A stretch of DNA of 64,000 bases from Microbacterium galbinum. GTDB lineage: Bacteria; Actinomycetota; Actinomycetes; Actinomycetales; Microbacteriaceae. The translations under genes were made by a program, and so were the position numbers. Below are positions 8,578 through 17,106 of this stretch, piece by piece (the first letter of the stretch is position 1; the number at the start of each line of letters is the position of its first letter). The DNA lies in NCBI RefSeq assembly GCF_023091225.1, contig NZ_JAHWXM010000001.1, positions 2,501,913 through 2,565,912 on the forward strand. Direction: 5' to 3'. The notes under the pieces are model-generated. The model was given only the letters and a program-made list of their open reading frames with translations. It did no database searches and had not been told where the DNA came from.

Positions 8578-9404
8578 GCACCCCCGCGCCCGTCGTGCGC
8601 ACCGCGCCCATCACCACCGACACCGTCGAGGCGTACCGCGGCACGTTCGCGGCAGCCGATCCGGCGCTCGCCGCGGGCGACCTGCTGCCCACCGCCTGGG
8701 AGGGCGTGTTCTTCCCGTTCGCGGTGCCGCTCGCCGACCTGCGCCCCGACGGCACCCCGGCGCGTGACGGCGTCGTGCCCGAGATCGATCTGCCCCGCCG
8801 CATGTACGCGGGCGAGACGACCGAGTTCCTGCGACCGATCCGCCTCGGCGACGAGGTCGTGCAGACCACGTCCCTGGGCTCGGTGGTCGACAAGACCGGT
8901 TCGCGCGGGCGTCTGACCTTCGTGGACATCGTGCGCGAGTATGCGGTCGCTGGCGAGGTGGCGGTGCGCAGCGTGTGGCACGACGTCTTCCTCGAGGCGG
9001 CGGATCCGGATGCCCCTGCCCGCGCCCCGCGCCCCGACCCGTCGATCGCGGCGGAGGGGGAGTGGGTCGAGGAGCTCACGCCCGACGCCCGCCAACTGTT
9101 CCGGTTCTCGGCGCTCACGTTCAACACGCACCTCATCCACTACGACCGGGCCTGGGCGCGCAACGTGGAGGGCCTGCCCGACCTGCTCGTGCACGGGCCG
9201 TTGACGCGCATCCTGCTGATGGACGCCGCCCGACGGCACACGCCCGAGCGCGTCCCCGCGCGTCTCGACGTGCGGGCGATCGCACCGGTGCTCGTCGACC
9301 GGCCGCTGCGTCTGGTCGGACACACCGCGCCCGACGGCATCCGCGTCACCGCCGTCGACGCCGACGATGTCGTGCTGGCCACCGCCGACATCACCTGGGC
9401 CTGA
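8574..9404 (+). CDS. FAS1-like / MaoC-type acyl-CoA hydratase (mesaconyl-C4-CoA hydratase-like)
   Basis: This 276-residue double hot-dog protein resembles the FAS1-like dehydratases that hydrate branched dicarboxylyl-CoA esters, such as mesaconyl-C4-CoA and 3-methylfumaryl-CoA. The most characteristic segment is FRFSALTFNTHLIHYD near residues 179-194, followed by LPDLLVHGPL. The start is GTG at 8574, overlapping the CoA-transferase stop as GTGA. In this operon it would add or remove water on the CoA ester made by the preceding transferase, before or after the HMG-CoA lyase step. A role in an itaconate/mesaconate-like route is an alternative. Confidence 0.82.
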   Translation: MSTPAPVVRTAPITTDTVEAYRGTFAAADPALAAGDLLPTAWEGVFFPFAVPLADLRPDGTPARDGVVPEIDLPRRMYAGETTEFLRPIRLGDEVVQTTSLGSVVDKTGSRGRLTFVDIVREYAVAGEVAVRSVWHDVFLEAADPDAPARAPRPDPSIAAEGEWVEELTPDARQLFRFSALTFNTHLIHYDRAWARNVEGLPDLLVHGPLTRILLMDAARRHTPERVPARLDVRAIAPVLVDRPLRLVGHTAPDGIRVTAVDADDVVLATADITWA

Positions 9405-9435
9405 CGGCCACCCCACCCCCCCACCTGGAGACACC

Positions 9436-10089
9436 GTGAGGCACAACCCCGATTACGCCCTCGACGACGTCGAGACCGTGCGCGCGCTCGTGCGCGAGAA
9501 CCCGTGGGCGACGATCGTCAGCCACGTGCCCGGCGAGGGTCTCGTCGCCTCGCACTACCCGGTGCTGCTCGAAGAGGATGCCGAGGGCATCTCGATCGTG
9601 AGCCACGTCGGTCGCCCCGACGAGCGCCTGCACCAGCTCGGCCGGCACGAGACGATGGTGATCGTCTACGGACCCCAGGGCTACGTCTCGCCGAGCTGGT
9701 ACGGCACCTCGCCGGCCGTGCCCACGTGGGACTTCGCCGTCGCGCACCTGTTCGGCACCCCCGAGATCCTCTCCGACGACGAGAACCTCGCGGTGCTCGA
9801 CCGCCTCGTGAGCTGGTTCGAGAGCCCGCTGCCCGACCCGTACCTGATGCATCGCACGCTCGAGAACACCGCCTACGCCGAGCGCATCGTGCACGGCACC
9901 GTGGGCTTCCGCCTGCGGGCCACCCGCATCGAGGCCAAGGAGAAGATGCACCAGGACAAGTCCCCCGAGGTGATCGCGCGCGTCGTCGAGGCGCTGCGCA
10001 ACCCCGGCCCCTATGAGAACCCGAAGCTCGCCGATCGCATCGCGGATGTGAACCGCGACGTCCTCGATGGAAAGGAAGTGACCGCATGA
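9436..10089 (+). CDS. PaiB-like FMN-binding protein
   Basis: The protein has 217 residues if started at GTG 9436, which has GGAG (9427-9430) upstream; an upstream ATG at 9367 would add a Pro-rich stretch out of family. It matches the PaiB/FMN-binding split-barrel group, with SHYPVLLEE, HVGRPDERLHQL and VPTWDFAVAHLFG as recognisable segments. PaiB was first described as a negative regulator in Bacillus, but many members look like flavoproteins acting on small molecules. Here it is an operon member between a hydratase and an OCD-like reductase, so a flavin-dependent step is as likely as regulation. It overlaps the next gene by ATGA. Confidence 0.78.
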   Translation: MRHNPDYALDDVETVRALVRENPWATIVSHVPGEGLVASHYPVLLEEDAEGISIVSHVGRPDERLHQLGRHETMVIVYGPQGYVSPSWYGTSPAVPTWDFAVAHLFGTPEILSDDENLAVLDRLVSWFESPLPDPYLMHRTLENTAYAERIVHGTVGFRLRATRIEAKEKMHQDKSPEVIARVVEALRNPGPYENPKLADRIADVNRDVLDGKEVTA

Positions 10090-11114
10090 CCGCGTTCGTC
10101 GGAGTGGGTGACATGGTCGAGTGGATCTCGCGCCGCGGAGCCGAGACGATCATGACCGAGATGGCCGACACGATCGAGGCGGACTTCCGCCGGTGGGAGT
10201 CGTTCGACAAGAGCGAGCGCGTCGCCAATCACACGCCGTTCGGCGTGATCGAGCTCATGCCGATCAGCGACCCCGACGTGTACGCGTTCAAGTACGTCAA
10301 CGGCCACCCGTTCAATCCGGGTCGCGGGTATCAGACGGTGACGGCGTTCGGTGTGCTCGCCGATGTGCACAACGGTTACCCGGTGTTCCTCGCCGAGATG
10401 ACGATGCTCACGGCGCTGCGCACGGCGGCGACGTCGGCGATGGTCGCCCGCAGGCTCGCGCGCCCCGACTCCACCACCATGGCGATGATCGGGGCGGGCA
10501 GCCAGGCCGAGTTCCAGGCTCTCGCGTTCCGCGAGGTGCTGGGTGTCTCGCGGTTGCGGATCTACGACGTCGACCCTGCGGCGTCGGCGAAGTTCGTGCG
10601 CAACCTCGCCCCGCGCGGGTTCGACATCACGGTGTGCGCGTCGGCGTCGGAGGCCGCCGCCGGCGCCGACATCGTCACGACGTGCACGGCCGACAAGGCG
10701 GTCGCGCAGGTGCTGACGGATGCCGATGTCGCCCCGGGCATGCACATCAACACGATCGGCGGCGACTGCCCGGGCAAGACCGAGCTCGACCCGCGGATCC
10801 TCGATCGCGGTCCGGTGTTCGTGGAGTACACGCCGCAGACGCGCGTCGAGGGCGAGATCCAGAACGTCGCCGCCGACTTCCCGGTCACGGAGTTCTGGCA
10901 GGTGCTGAACGGGACGGCTGCGGGACGCACCTCGCCCGAGCAGGTGACGATCTTCGACTCGGTCGGCTTCGCGATCGAGGACTTCTCGGCGCTGCGCCAC
11001 CTGCGCGCCGACCTCGTGGGCACGGGGCTGGACACCGAGATCGACCTCGTCGCCGCCCCCGAGGACCCGAAGGACCTCTTCGGCTTCGCGACCTCGCCCG
11101 TCCCCGTCGCCTGA
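10086..11114 (+). CDS. Ornithine cyclodeaminase / mu-crystallin family oxidoreductase
   Basis: These 342 residues belong to the OCD/mu-crystallin family. A substrate domain (1-130) with the conserved KYVNGHPFNPGRG loop precedes a Rossmann domain beginning MIGAGSQAEFQ near 135-145, an acidic cofactor residue in IYDVDP, and DCPGKTELD. Relatives are ornithine cyclodeaminase, alanine dehydrogenase and ketimine reductases, so the reaction could be deamination or reduction of a cyclic imine. Its place next to amidohydrolases suggests that the natural substrate carries an amino or imino group. It is translationally coupled to the PaiB-like gene. Confidence 0.85.
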   Translation: MTAFVGVGDMVEWISRRGAETIMTEMADTIEADFRRWESFDKSERVANHTPFGVIELMPISDPDVYAFKYVNGHPFNPGRGYQTVTAFGVLADVHNGYPVFLAEMTMLTALRTAATSAMVARRLARPDSTTMAMIGAGSQAEFQALAFREVLGVSRLRIYDVDPAASAKFVRNLAPRGFDITVCASASEAAAGADIVTTCTADKAVAQVLTDADVAPGMHINTIGGDCPGKTELDPRILDRGPVFVEYTPQTRVEGEIQNVAADFPVTEFWQVLNGTAAGRTSPEQVTIFDSVGFAIEDFSALRHLRADLVGTGLDTEIDLVAAPEDPKDLFGFATSPVPVA

Positions 11115-11176
11115 CCGGCGGCCCCGCCCGCCGACCCCGACCATCCCCGCGCGTGCCGCGCGCCGAGAGGAGCAGC

Positions 11177-12646
11177 ATGACCGAGTCCCTCACCCTGCGG
11201 GACGTGCGCCCGTACGACGGCGGTGAGCCGGTCGACGTGCTCGTGCGCGACGGAGTGATCGCCGAGATCGGCCCCGCCGGAACGGTCGTACCCGCGGGCG
11301 AGGTCGTCGAGGCGGGTGGTCGCTGGATCGGCCCGGGGTTCTGGGACGCGCACGTGCACTTCACGCAGCACGTGATCCGTCGCCGGCGCCTCGACCTCAC
11401 CGAGACCCGCACCGCCGACGACGTGCTCGACATCGTGCGGCGGGCGCGCGCCGAGGGCGCCCCGCTGAGCGACGGGATGCTGATGGGCTACGGGTTCCGC
11501 GACGGGCTGTGGCCCGTGCCCGCCTCGCTCGCGGCCCTCGAGGCCACGGTCAGCGACATCCCGGTCGTGCTCGTGAGCGGCGATCTGCACTGCGGCTGGA
11601 TGAACCGTGCCGCGGCCGCGCGCCTGGGTGTCGAGCTCGACGAGACGGGGCTGCTGCGCGAGGGGCCGTGGATCGGCATCCTGCATGATTTCGACGAGGC
11701 CGCGCAGCTGCCGGCGGATGCCTATGCGGATGCCGCGTCGGCCGCCGCCGCCCGCGGCGTCGTGGGAATCGTCGAGTACGAGAAGACCGACAATATCGCC
11801 GAATGGTCGGCGCGCACGGCGGGTGGGCTCACGAGCCTGCGCACCGACATCGCGGTGTGGCCCGACCTGCTCGAACAGGTGATCGCCACGGGCGTCCGCA
11901 CCGGCGACATCGTCGACGAGGCGGGTCTGGTCACCTTCGGCCGGCTCAAGGTCGTCGTCGACGGCTCGCTGAACACCCGCACCGCCTGGTGCTGGGACCC
12001 GTACCCCGGCATGGACCCCGGCCACCCGCACGCCTGCGGCATGGAGAGCGTGCCGATCCCCGAGCTGCGCCGCCTGCTCGAACGCGCCCGCGGCGCCGGT
12101 ATCGAGGCCGCCGTGCACGCGATCGGCGACCGCGCGAACACCGAGGTGCTCGACACGTTCCAGGCCCTCGACATGAAGGGCGTGATCGAGCACGCCCAGC
12201 TCGTGCGAGACGACGACTTCGCCCGCTTCGCCGCGCTCGGCCAGATCGCCAGCGTGCAGCCCGAGCACGCCATGGACGACCGCGACGTCGCCGACCACCA
12301 CTGGGCGGGCCGCACCGGTCGCGCCTTCGCGTTCGGTTCGCTGCACCGCTCGGGCGCGACCCTGCGCCTGGGCTCGGATGCCCCGGTCGCCCCGCTCGAC
12401 CCGTGGATCTCGCTCAGCGCGGCCACCGCGCGCAGCCGCGGCGACCGCGACGCCTGGCACCCCGAACAGCGTCTTCCGCTCGACGTGGCGCTCGCGGCAT
12501 CCGTTCGTACCTCGTTCGCCGTCGGGCAGCCCGCCGACCTCGTGATCGGCGACCGCGACCCCTACGCGAGCGACCGCGACGAACTGCGGTCCATGCCCGT
12601 CGCCGCCACCCTGCTCGGCGGCCGCTTCACCCACCGGGAGCTGTGA
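11177..12646 (+). CDS. YtcJ-like amidohydrolase 1
   Basis: This 489-residue metal-dependent amidohydrolase (COG1574 group) shows the first metal pair His59-x-His61 in WDAHVHF, a substrate loop SLNTRTAWCWDP, the later histidine region HAIGDRAN and the strand-8 aspartate in GSDAPVAPLDP. It lacks a signal peptide. YtcJ-type enzymes hydrolyse N-acyl or cyclic amide compounds, and most are uncharacterised. The start at 11177 follows GAGAGGAGCAGC. It is closely linked to a second member of the same family at 12646 (one-base overlap), so the two probably act on related substrates or form a heteromer. Confidence 0.88.
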   Translation: MTESLTLRDVRPYDGGEPVDVLVRDGVIAEIGPAGTVVPAGEVVEAGGRWIGPGFWDAHVHFTQHVIRRRRLDLTETRTADDVLDIVRRARAEGAPLSDGMLMGYGFRDGLWPVPASLAALEATVSDIPVVLVSGDLHCGWMNRAAAARLGVELDETGLLREGPWIGILHDFDEAAQLPADAYADAASAAAARGVVGIVEYEKTDNIAEWSARTAGGLTSLRTDIAVWPDLLEQVIATGVRTGDIVDEAGLVTFGRLKVVVDGSLNTRTAWCWDPYPGMDPGHPHACGMESVPIPELRRLLERARGAGIEAAVHAIGDRANTEVLDTFQALDMKGVIEHAQLVRDDDFARFAALGQIASVQPEHAMDDRDVADHHWAGRTGRAFAFGSLHRSGATLRLGSDAPVAPLDPWISLSAATARSRGDRDAWHPEQRLPLDVALAASVRTSFAVGQPADLVIGDRDPYASDRDELRSMPVAATLLGGRFTHREL

Positions 12647-14223
12647 TGACCACTTTCACCAACGGCCGTGTGTTCACGGGCGAGAGCGAGACCGCGTTCG
12701 CCTCGGCGTTCCGCGTCGTCGACGGGATCGTCGACTGGGTCGGCGATGCGGCGGACGTGACCGATGCGGATGCCGTCGACCTCGGCGGCCGCACCGTGCT
12801 GCCCGGACTGCTCGACAGTCACACGCACCCCGCGCTGCTCGCCGGAACCGCGGCGGCCGCGGAGTGCTTCCCGCCCGCCGTGCTCAGCGCCGACGACCTC
12901 GTGCGCGTGCTCGACGCGCACGCCGCGACGATCAGCGGGGCGGATGCCTGGGTGCTGGGGCGCGGATTCGACGACACCAAATTCCCGGAGGGGCGGATGC
13001 CGACGGCCGCCGACCTCGACCGCATCGCCACCGATCGCCCGGCGCTGGTCTGGCGCTGCGACGCGCACTCGGCCGTCTGCAACACCCGCGCGCTCGAGAT
13101 CGCCGGCATCACCGCCACGACGGTCGACCCCGAGGGGGCGCGGTTCGAACGCGACGCCGACGGCAACCCGAACGGGGTGCTCACCGAGATCGCGGCGGTC
13201 AACGTGGTGGCAGCCTTCATCCCGGCGCAGAGCCGCGACGAGCAGATCGATGCGATCGTGGCGATCGGCGACGAGCTCGCCTCACGCGGCATCGTGGCGG
13301 TCTGCGACCTGCTGTCGTCGCGCATCGACCGCCCGCTCGAGACCTTCCGCGCCGCCGCCGAGCGCGGCCTGCGCACCCGCGTCGCTCTGTACCCGGGGTG
13401 GGACCCGGAGGCGCCCCTCGGGGAGCTGACCGACGACGACCGCACCGGGCCGATCCGCATCGCGGGCGTGAAGGTCGTGCTCGACGGCGCGTACTCCAAC
13501 CGCACCGCCTGGGTGCACGAGGCCTACCCCGACTCCTGCGACCACGGCCTGCGTCTCGTCGACGACGCCGACGTGCTCGCGGCCGGCGACTGGGCCCGCC
13601 GCAACGGCGTGCAGCTCGCCGTGCACGCGATGGGCGACCGGGCGCTCGACCGCGTCGTGGAGCTGTTCGAGGATCAGGAGCCGTGGCTCGACGGCATCCC
13701 CTCGGTGCGCATCGAGCACGCGACGATCGTGAGCGACGCGTATCTCGCGCGACTGGGATCGGGGCGGATGTCGTTCGGCATCGCCACGCACACGGTGTTC
13801 TTCTTCGCCGAGTACGACGGGTACGAGAAGGCGCTGCGCGTCGAGCAGGTGCCGGATGCCTACCCGATCGCGCGCCTGTACGCGGGGCTCGAGCCGCTGG
13901 CACTGTCGTCGGACCGGCCGGCCACCGCGTGGAGCGGAGCCGACGATGTGATGCTCTCGGTCGAGGCCGCCGTGCGGCGCCGCACCTACAACGGCATCGA
14001 GTTCGGCGCCGAGGCGGCGATCACCGTGCCGCAGGCGCTGCTGCTGTACACCTCGCGGGCGGCTTCGCTGTCGCCGCTGGAGGGTGTCGGGCGCCTCGTA
14101 CCGGGGCTCGACGGCAGCTTCGCCGTGCTCGACCGCGACGTCTTCACGGTGCCCGACGACGAGATCGCCTCCGTGCGCGTGGCCGAGACCTGGATCCGCG
14201 GCGAGCGGGTGTTCGTGCGCTGA
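12646..14223 (+). CDS. YtcJ-like amidohydrolase 2
   Basis: The protein has 525 residues from the ATG at 12646, whose A is also the last base of the preceding stop codon; an in-frame GTG lies one codon upstream. It shares the family plan with its neighbour: His59-x-His61 in LDSHTHP, the AYSNRTAWVHEAYPDSC loop, HAMGDRAL and a conserved aspartate in SSDRPATAW. It is the last gene of the uninterrupted operon starting at 5091. A hairpin of the CTTCGACAGG family follows at 14247-14313. Confidence 0.88.
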   Translation: MTTFTNGRVFTGESETAFASAFRVVDGIVDWVGDAADVTDADAVDLGGRTVLPGLLDSHTHPALLAGTAAAAECFPPAVLSADDLVRVLDAHAATISGADAWVLGRGFDDTKFPEGRMPTAADLDRIATDRPALVWRCDAHSAVCNTRALEIAGITATTVDPEGARFERDADGNPNGVLTEIAAVNVVAAFIPAQSRDEQIDAIVAIGDELASRGIVAVCDLLSSRIDRPLETFRAAAERGLRTRVALYPGWDPEAPLGELTDDDRTGPIRIAGVKVVLDGAYSNRTAWVHEAYPDSCDHGLRLVDDADVLAAGDWARRNGVQLAVHAMGDRALDRVVELFEDQEPWLDGIPSVRIEHATIVSDAYLARLGSGRMSFGIATHTVFFFAEYDGYEKALRVEQVPDAYPIARLYAGLEPLALSSDRPATAWSGADDVMLSVEAAVRRRTYNGIEFGAEAAITVPQALLLYTSRAASLSPLEGVGRLVPGLDGSFAVLDRDVFTVPDDEIASVRVAETWIRGERVFVR

Positions 14224-14246
14224 GGCTGGTGGGGATTCCTGCGACG

Positions 14247-14313
14247 CTTCGACAGGCTCAGCGACCCAGGAATCGGTTCCTGCCCGGAAACCGGGTCCCT
14301 GAGCCTGTCGAAG
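14247..14313. repeat. Inverted pair of the 15-bp CTTCGACAGGCTCAG repeat
   Basis: CTTCGACAGGCTCAG (14247-14261) faces CTGAGCCTGTCGAAG (14299-14313), with smaller GGTTCC and CCCGG palindromes between. The element lies between the amidohydrolase operon and the next CoA-transferase and could act as a bidirectional stem-loop. Confidence 0.8.
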
Positions 14314-14404
14314 GGCCCACCCCGCGCCCCGTTCGGTGTGCGCAGCACCCATCGCCGACGGCATCCGCTCGTCGATAACCTCGCTCGGGAGCGAAGGGGC
14401 GACG

Positions 14405-15541
14405 ATGACTGACGGAGATTTCCGGCCGCTCGAGGGCGTGCGCGTGATCGACTTCACCCGGCTGCTCGCCGGGCCGTACGCGACCATGACCCTCGCCGAG
14501 CTCGGCGCCGACGTGATCAAGGTCGAGCAGCCGGGCATCGGCGACGAGACCCGGCACTGGGGTCCGCCGTTCGTGCACGGGGCGAGCGCGTACTTCCACG
14601 CGATCAACCGCGGCAAGCGCAGCATCGCGCTCGACCTGGCCGACCCCGCCGATCGCGAAACGGCGCACGCGCTGATCGGCACGGCGGATGTCGTGGTCGA
14701 GAGCTTCCGCCCGGGCGTCGCCGACCGACTGGGGATCGGTGCCGACGCGATGCGCGAACGGTTCCCGCGGCTGGTCTACGCCTCGATCAGCGGCTTCTCG
14801 CAGGAGGGCCCGCTCGCGGCCGAACCGGGCACCGCGGTGGCGGTCGAGGCCGAGTCCGGGCTCATGCACGTGACCGGGTACGAGGGAGCCGATCCCGTGC
14901 GTTCCGGGGTGGCGATGGTCGACATCGCGACCGGGATGTCGATGATCAACGGCGTGCTCGCCGCTCTTCTCGAACGCGGGCGCACCGGTGTCGGCCGTCG
15001 GCTGGAGTTCTCGCTGTTCGCGACCGCGCTGAGTTCGCTGGGCACGGTGATCGCCGCGACATCGGCCGGCGGACCCCCCTCGAAGCCGTGGGGCAGTTCG
15101 CACCCGTCGATCGTGCCGTACCGCGCGTTCGCGGCATCCGATGGTCATGTCGTGCTCGGCGCGACCAACGACGCGATGTTCGCGCGTCTCGTGGCGGCGC
15201 TCGACCTCGGTGCCGTGCTCGGTGGGCCGGAGTGGGCGGGCAACCGGGCACGGGTGGAGGGGCGCGACGAGCTCGAGCGCATCCTGGCCGCGCGGGTGGG
15301 ATCGTTGCCGCTCGAGACGGTGGTCGGATGCCTGCAGGCGGCGCGTGTGCTCGTGGCGCGCGTGCGCACCCCCGAGGCGGCGGCCCGCGGCCCGCAGGCG
15401 GATGCTCTCGGCTTGATCGAGCACGACGACGGGGTGTCGATAGCCCGGTCGGCGCTCGGCACCAACGGCACGGTGCGGCTGGCACGCGCGCCCGGTCTCG
15501 ACGCCGACGGCCCGGCGCTCCGCGCGGAGCTCGGTCGCTGA
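14405..15541 (+). CDS. Class III (CaiB/BaiF-type) CoA-transferase, divergent member
   Basis: This is a 378-residue family III CoA-transferase with VIDFTRLLAGPYAT, VVVESFRPGVADRLG and a catalytic-type Asp173 in MVDIATGMS. It is shorter than the two other CoA-transferases of the island and clearly less similar to them, so it probably handles a different acid. GAAGGGG precedes the ATG. It converges with the PucR regulator at 15555 across 13 bases, so the two transcripts probably end against each other. Confidence 0.88.
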   Translation: MTDGDFRPLEGVRVIDFTRLLAGPYATMTLAELGADVIKVEQPGIGDETRHWGPPFVHGASAYFHAINRGKRSIALDLADPADRETAHALIGTADVVVESFRPGVADRLGIGADAMRERFPRLVYASISGFSQEGPLAAEPGTAVAVEAESGLMHVTGYEGADPVRSGVAMVDIATGMSMINGVLAALLERGRTGVGRRLEFSLFATALSSLGTVIAATSAGGPPSKPWGSSHPSIVPYRAFAASDGHVVLGATNDAMFARLVAALDLGAVLGGPEWAGNRARVEGRDELERILAARVGSLPLETVVGCLQAARVLVARVRTPEAAARGPQADALGLIEHDDGVSIARSALGTNGTVRLARAPGLDADGPALRAELGR

Positions 15542-15554
15542 CCGGGAGACGGGG

Positions 15555-17033
15555 CTACCCGGCGCCGAGCAACCTCACGCGGCAGGCGAGCTCGACGGCG
15601 AAGCGGGCGTCGGGATCGGCGAGATCGATGCCGAGCAGCTCGCGGATGCGCCGCATCCGGTACCCCACGCCGTTCGGGTGCAGCATGAGCTCGCGGCCGG
15701 CGTGCACGAGCGACCCCTCGTGGGCGAGGTACACGAGCAGGGTGCGCACCGACTGCAGCGCGCGCTCGGGGCCGAGGTCGTCGAGCGGACGCAGGATGTC
15801 GTGCAGCAGTTCGCGGCTGATCGGCGAGGCGTAGACGTCGAGCAGCACCCGCCGCAGGCCCGTGACATCGGTGAGCTCGACCCCGCCGAGGCGCCCGGCG
15901 GCGATCGCCGACTCGGCCGCGATGCGCGCCTCGGCCGCCGACTGCCGCAGTCCCAGCGCGCCGACCTGCGGGGTGCCGAGCCCGAGCGTGTAGGCCCAGT
16001 CGGAGCCGGCGATCTCCTGCGCCCGCTCCTGGATGAGCATCGCGACCTCGCGCACGCGGCGCTGATGGTCGCCGGCCCCGTGCTCCTCGGTGCACACGAG
16101 CAGCAGGTCGTCCTGCAGGAAGGCGACGTGCCACATCTCCTCTCGCGCCTCGACGAGCTGCAGCGCGAACAGTTCGAGCGCGGGTTGCACACTGCGCGGC
16201 GCCCGGGCGTCGGGGTCGGTCGTGCCCGTCGGGGCGAGCCAGGCGACCGCGTGCGACTGGGGGAGGGGCAGCCCGAGACGCGCGGCCTGGGCGACGAAGC
16301 CCTCGGCGCGCGAGGGCTCGGCGAGTACGAGTTCGACGAGCAGGTCGGCGCGCGACTGCGTGGGGGCGAACCGGTCGCGGCTCTGCCGTTGCGCGACGCG
16401 CGAGAGCAGCGAGGCGATCACGGGCAGCGACACCTCGGTCGCGCCGTCGGTGCGATCCGCCACGAGGCGCCCGATGAGCACCTCGCCGATGAACACCGCA
16501 TCCGCATCGGTCCACGCCACGGCCTGGTCGGGGGCGATCGACAGGGCGACCCCGAGAGCGCCGCCGGCGACCGACAGGATGCTCTCGGTCGTGCTGTCTG
16601 CGGATGCCGCGGCCTCGGTCGCGAGGGCGATCGCGTGCGCGCCGCGCATCATCGCCTCCGACGCCCCGCCCGAGATGGCCCGGTCGATGGTCTTCGCGAG
16701 GTCGGCGGCGCCCACGCCCACGGCCGAGAACACGGGTACGCCGGCACGCTCGGCGAGCACGCGCGCGGTCTCGGCGAGTGTGAGCGGGGCGGTGAAGACG
16801 AGGCCGGCGAGGCCGCGGGCGCTGGCCTGCCGCAGGGCGACGTCGATGCGGAAGGGCGGTGGCTGCTCCTCGCCGTCGATGATCGCGAGGGTGCCGGTGG
16901 CGAGGGCGTCGAGGCGGTCGACGGCGGCGAGGTCGACGCGCACGATCTGCCGGTCGTCGACGGGGCCGGCGTGCGAGCGCAGCCCGAGTCGGTCGGCGTC
17001 ATCACGCAGATCCCGCAGTGTGTACTGTGCCAT
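15555..17033 (-). CDS. PucR-family regulator with N-terminal PucR domain
   Basis: This 492-residue regulator has an N-terminal PucR-type sensory domain (about 1-125, YTLRDLRDDADRLGL), a central region, and a C-terminal helix-turn-helix (about 430-485, SLVHAGRELMLHPNGVGYRM). It differs in plan from the GAF-bearing PucR proteins at 2022 and 30132. The start at 17033 has no Shine-Dalgarno; CATACT ends six bases before the ATG, so the message is probably leaderless. A perfect 8+8 bp palindrome (17023-17043) covers the start codon and suggests autoregulation and control of the divergent DUF917-transporter operon. Confidence 0.88.
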   Translation of the reverse strand: MAQYTLRDLRDDADRLGLRSHAGPVDDRQIVRVDLAAVDRLDALATGTLAIIDGEEQPPPFRIDVALRQASARGLAGLVFTAPLTLAETARVLAERAGVPVFSAVGVGAADLAKTIDRAISGGASEAMMRGAHAIALATEAAASADSTTESILSVAGGALGVALSIAPDQAVAWTDADAVFIGEVLIGRLVADRTDGATEVSLPVIASLLSRVAQRQSRDRFAPTQSRADLLVELVLAEPSRAEGFVAQAARLGLPLPQSHAVAWLAPTGTTDPDARAPRSVQPALELFALQLVEAREEMWHVAFLQDDLLLVCTEEHGAGDHQRRVREVAMLIQERAQEIAGSDWAYTLGLGTPQVGALGLRQSAAEARIAAESAIAAGRLGGVELTDVTGLRRVLLDVYASPISRELLHDILRPLDDLGPERALQSVRTLLVYLAHEGSLVHAGRELMLHPNGVGYRMRRIRELLGIDLADPDARFAVELACRVRLLGAG

Positions 17034-17043
17034 GCGCACAGTA
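17023..17043. promoter_or_regulatory. Palindromic operator over the PucR start codon
   Basis: TACTGTGC (17023-17030) and GCACAGTA (17036-17043) are perfect arms around five bases. The site covers the start codon and proposed -10 region of the PucR gene and lies 29 bases before the -35 box of the DUF917 promoter. A dimer bound here could repress the first and regulate the second. Binding by this PucR protein is inferred. Confidence 0.6.
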
Positions 17044-17071
17044 TGCCCGGAATCACTGGATGCAGGAAACA

Positions 17072-17106
17072 TTGCCGGGAGGTGAACGGCTCCGTACCGT
17101 GAACAC
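17072..17106 (+). promoter_or_regulatory. Leaderless promoter of the DUF917 operon
   Basis: TTGCCG (17072-17077) and TACCGT (17095-17100) are separated by 17 bases, and the ATG at 17107 begins at the seventh base after the -10 box. The transcript would start at the A of the start codon. GGGAGG in the spacer is too far upstream to serve as a ribosome site. Confidence 0.6.

Noticed and set aside
5091..9404. Biosynthetic mevalonate pathway for isoprenoids
   Set aside because: No HMG-CoA synthase, mevalonate kinase or decarboxylase is present. The reductase is class II and is coupled to HMG-CoA lyase, which points to degradation.
12643..12648. GTG at 12643 as start of the second YtcJ amidohydrolase
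   Set aside because: The ATG at 12646 directly follows and sits in the usual TGATG coupling; the GTG adds one codon with no support.
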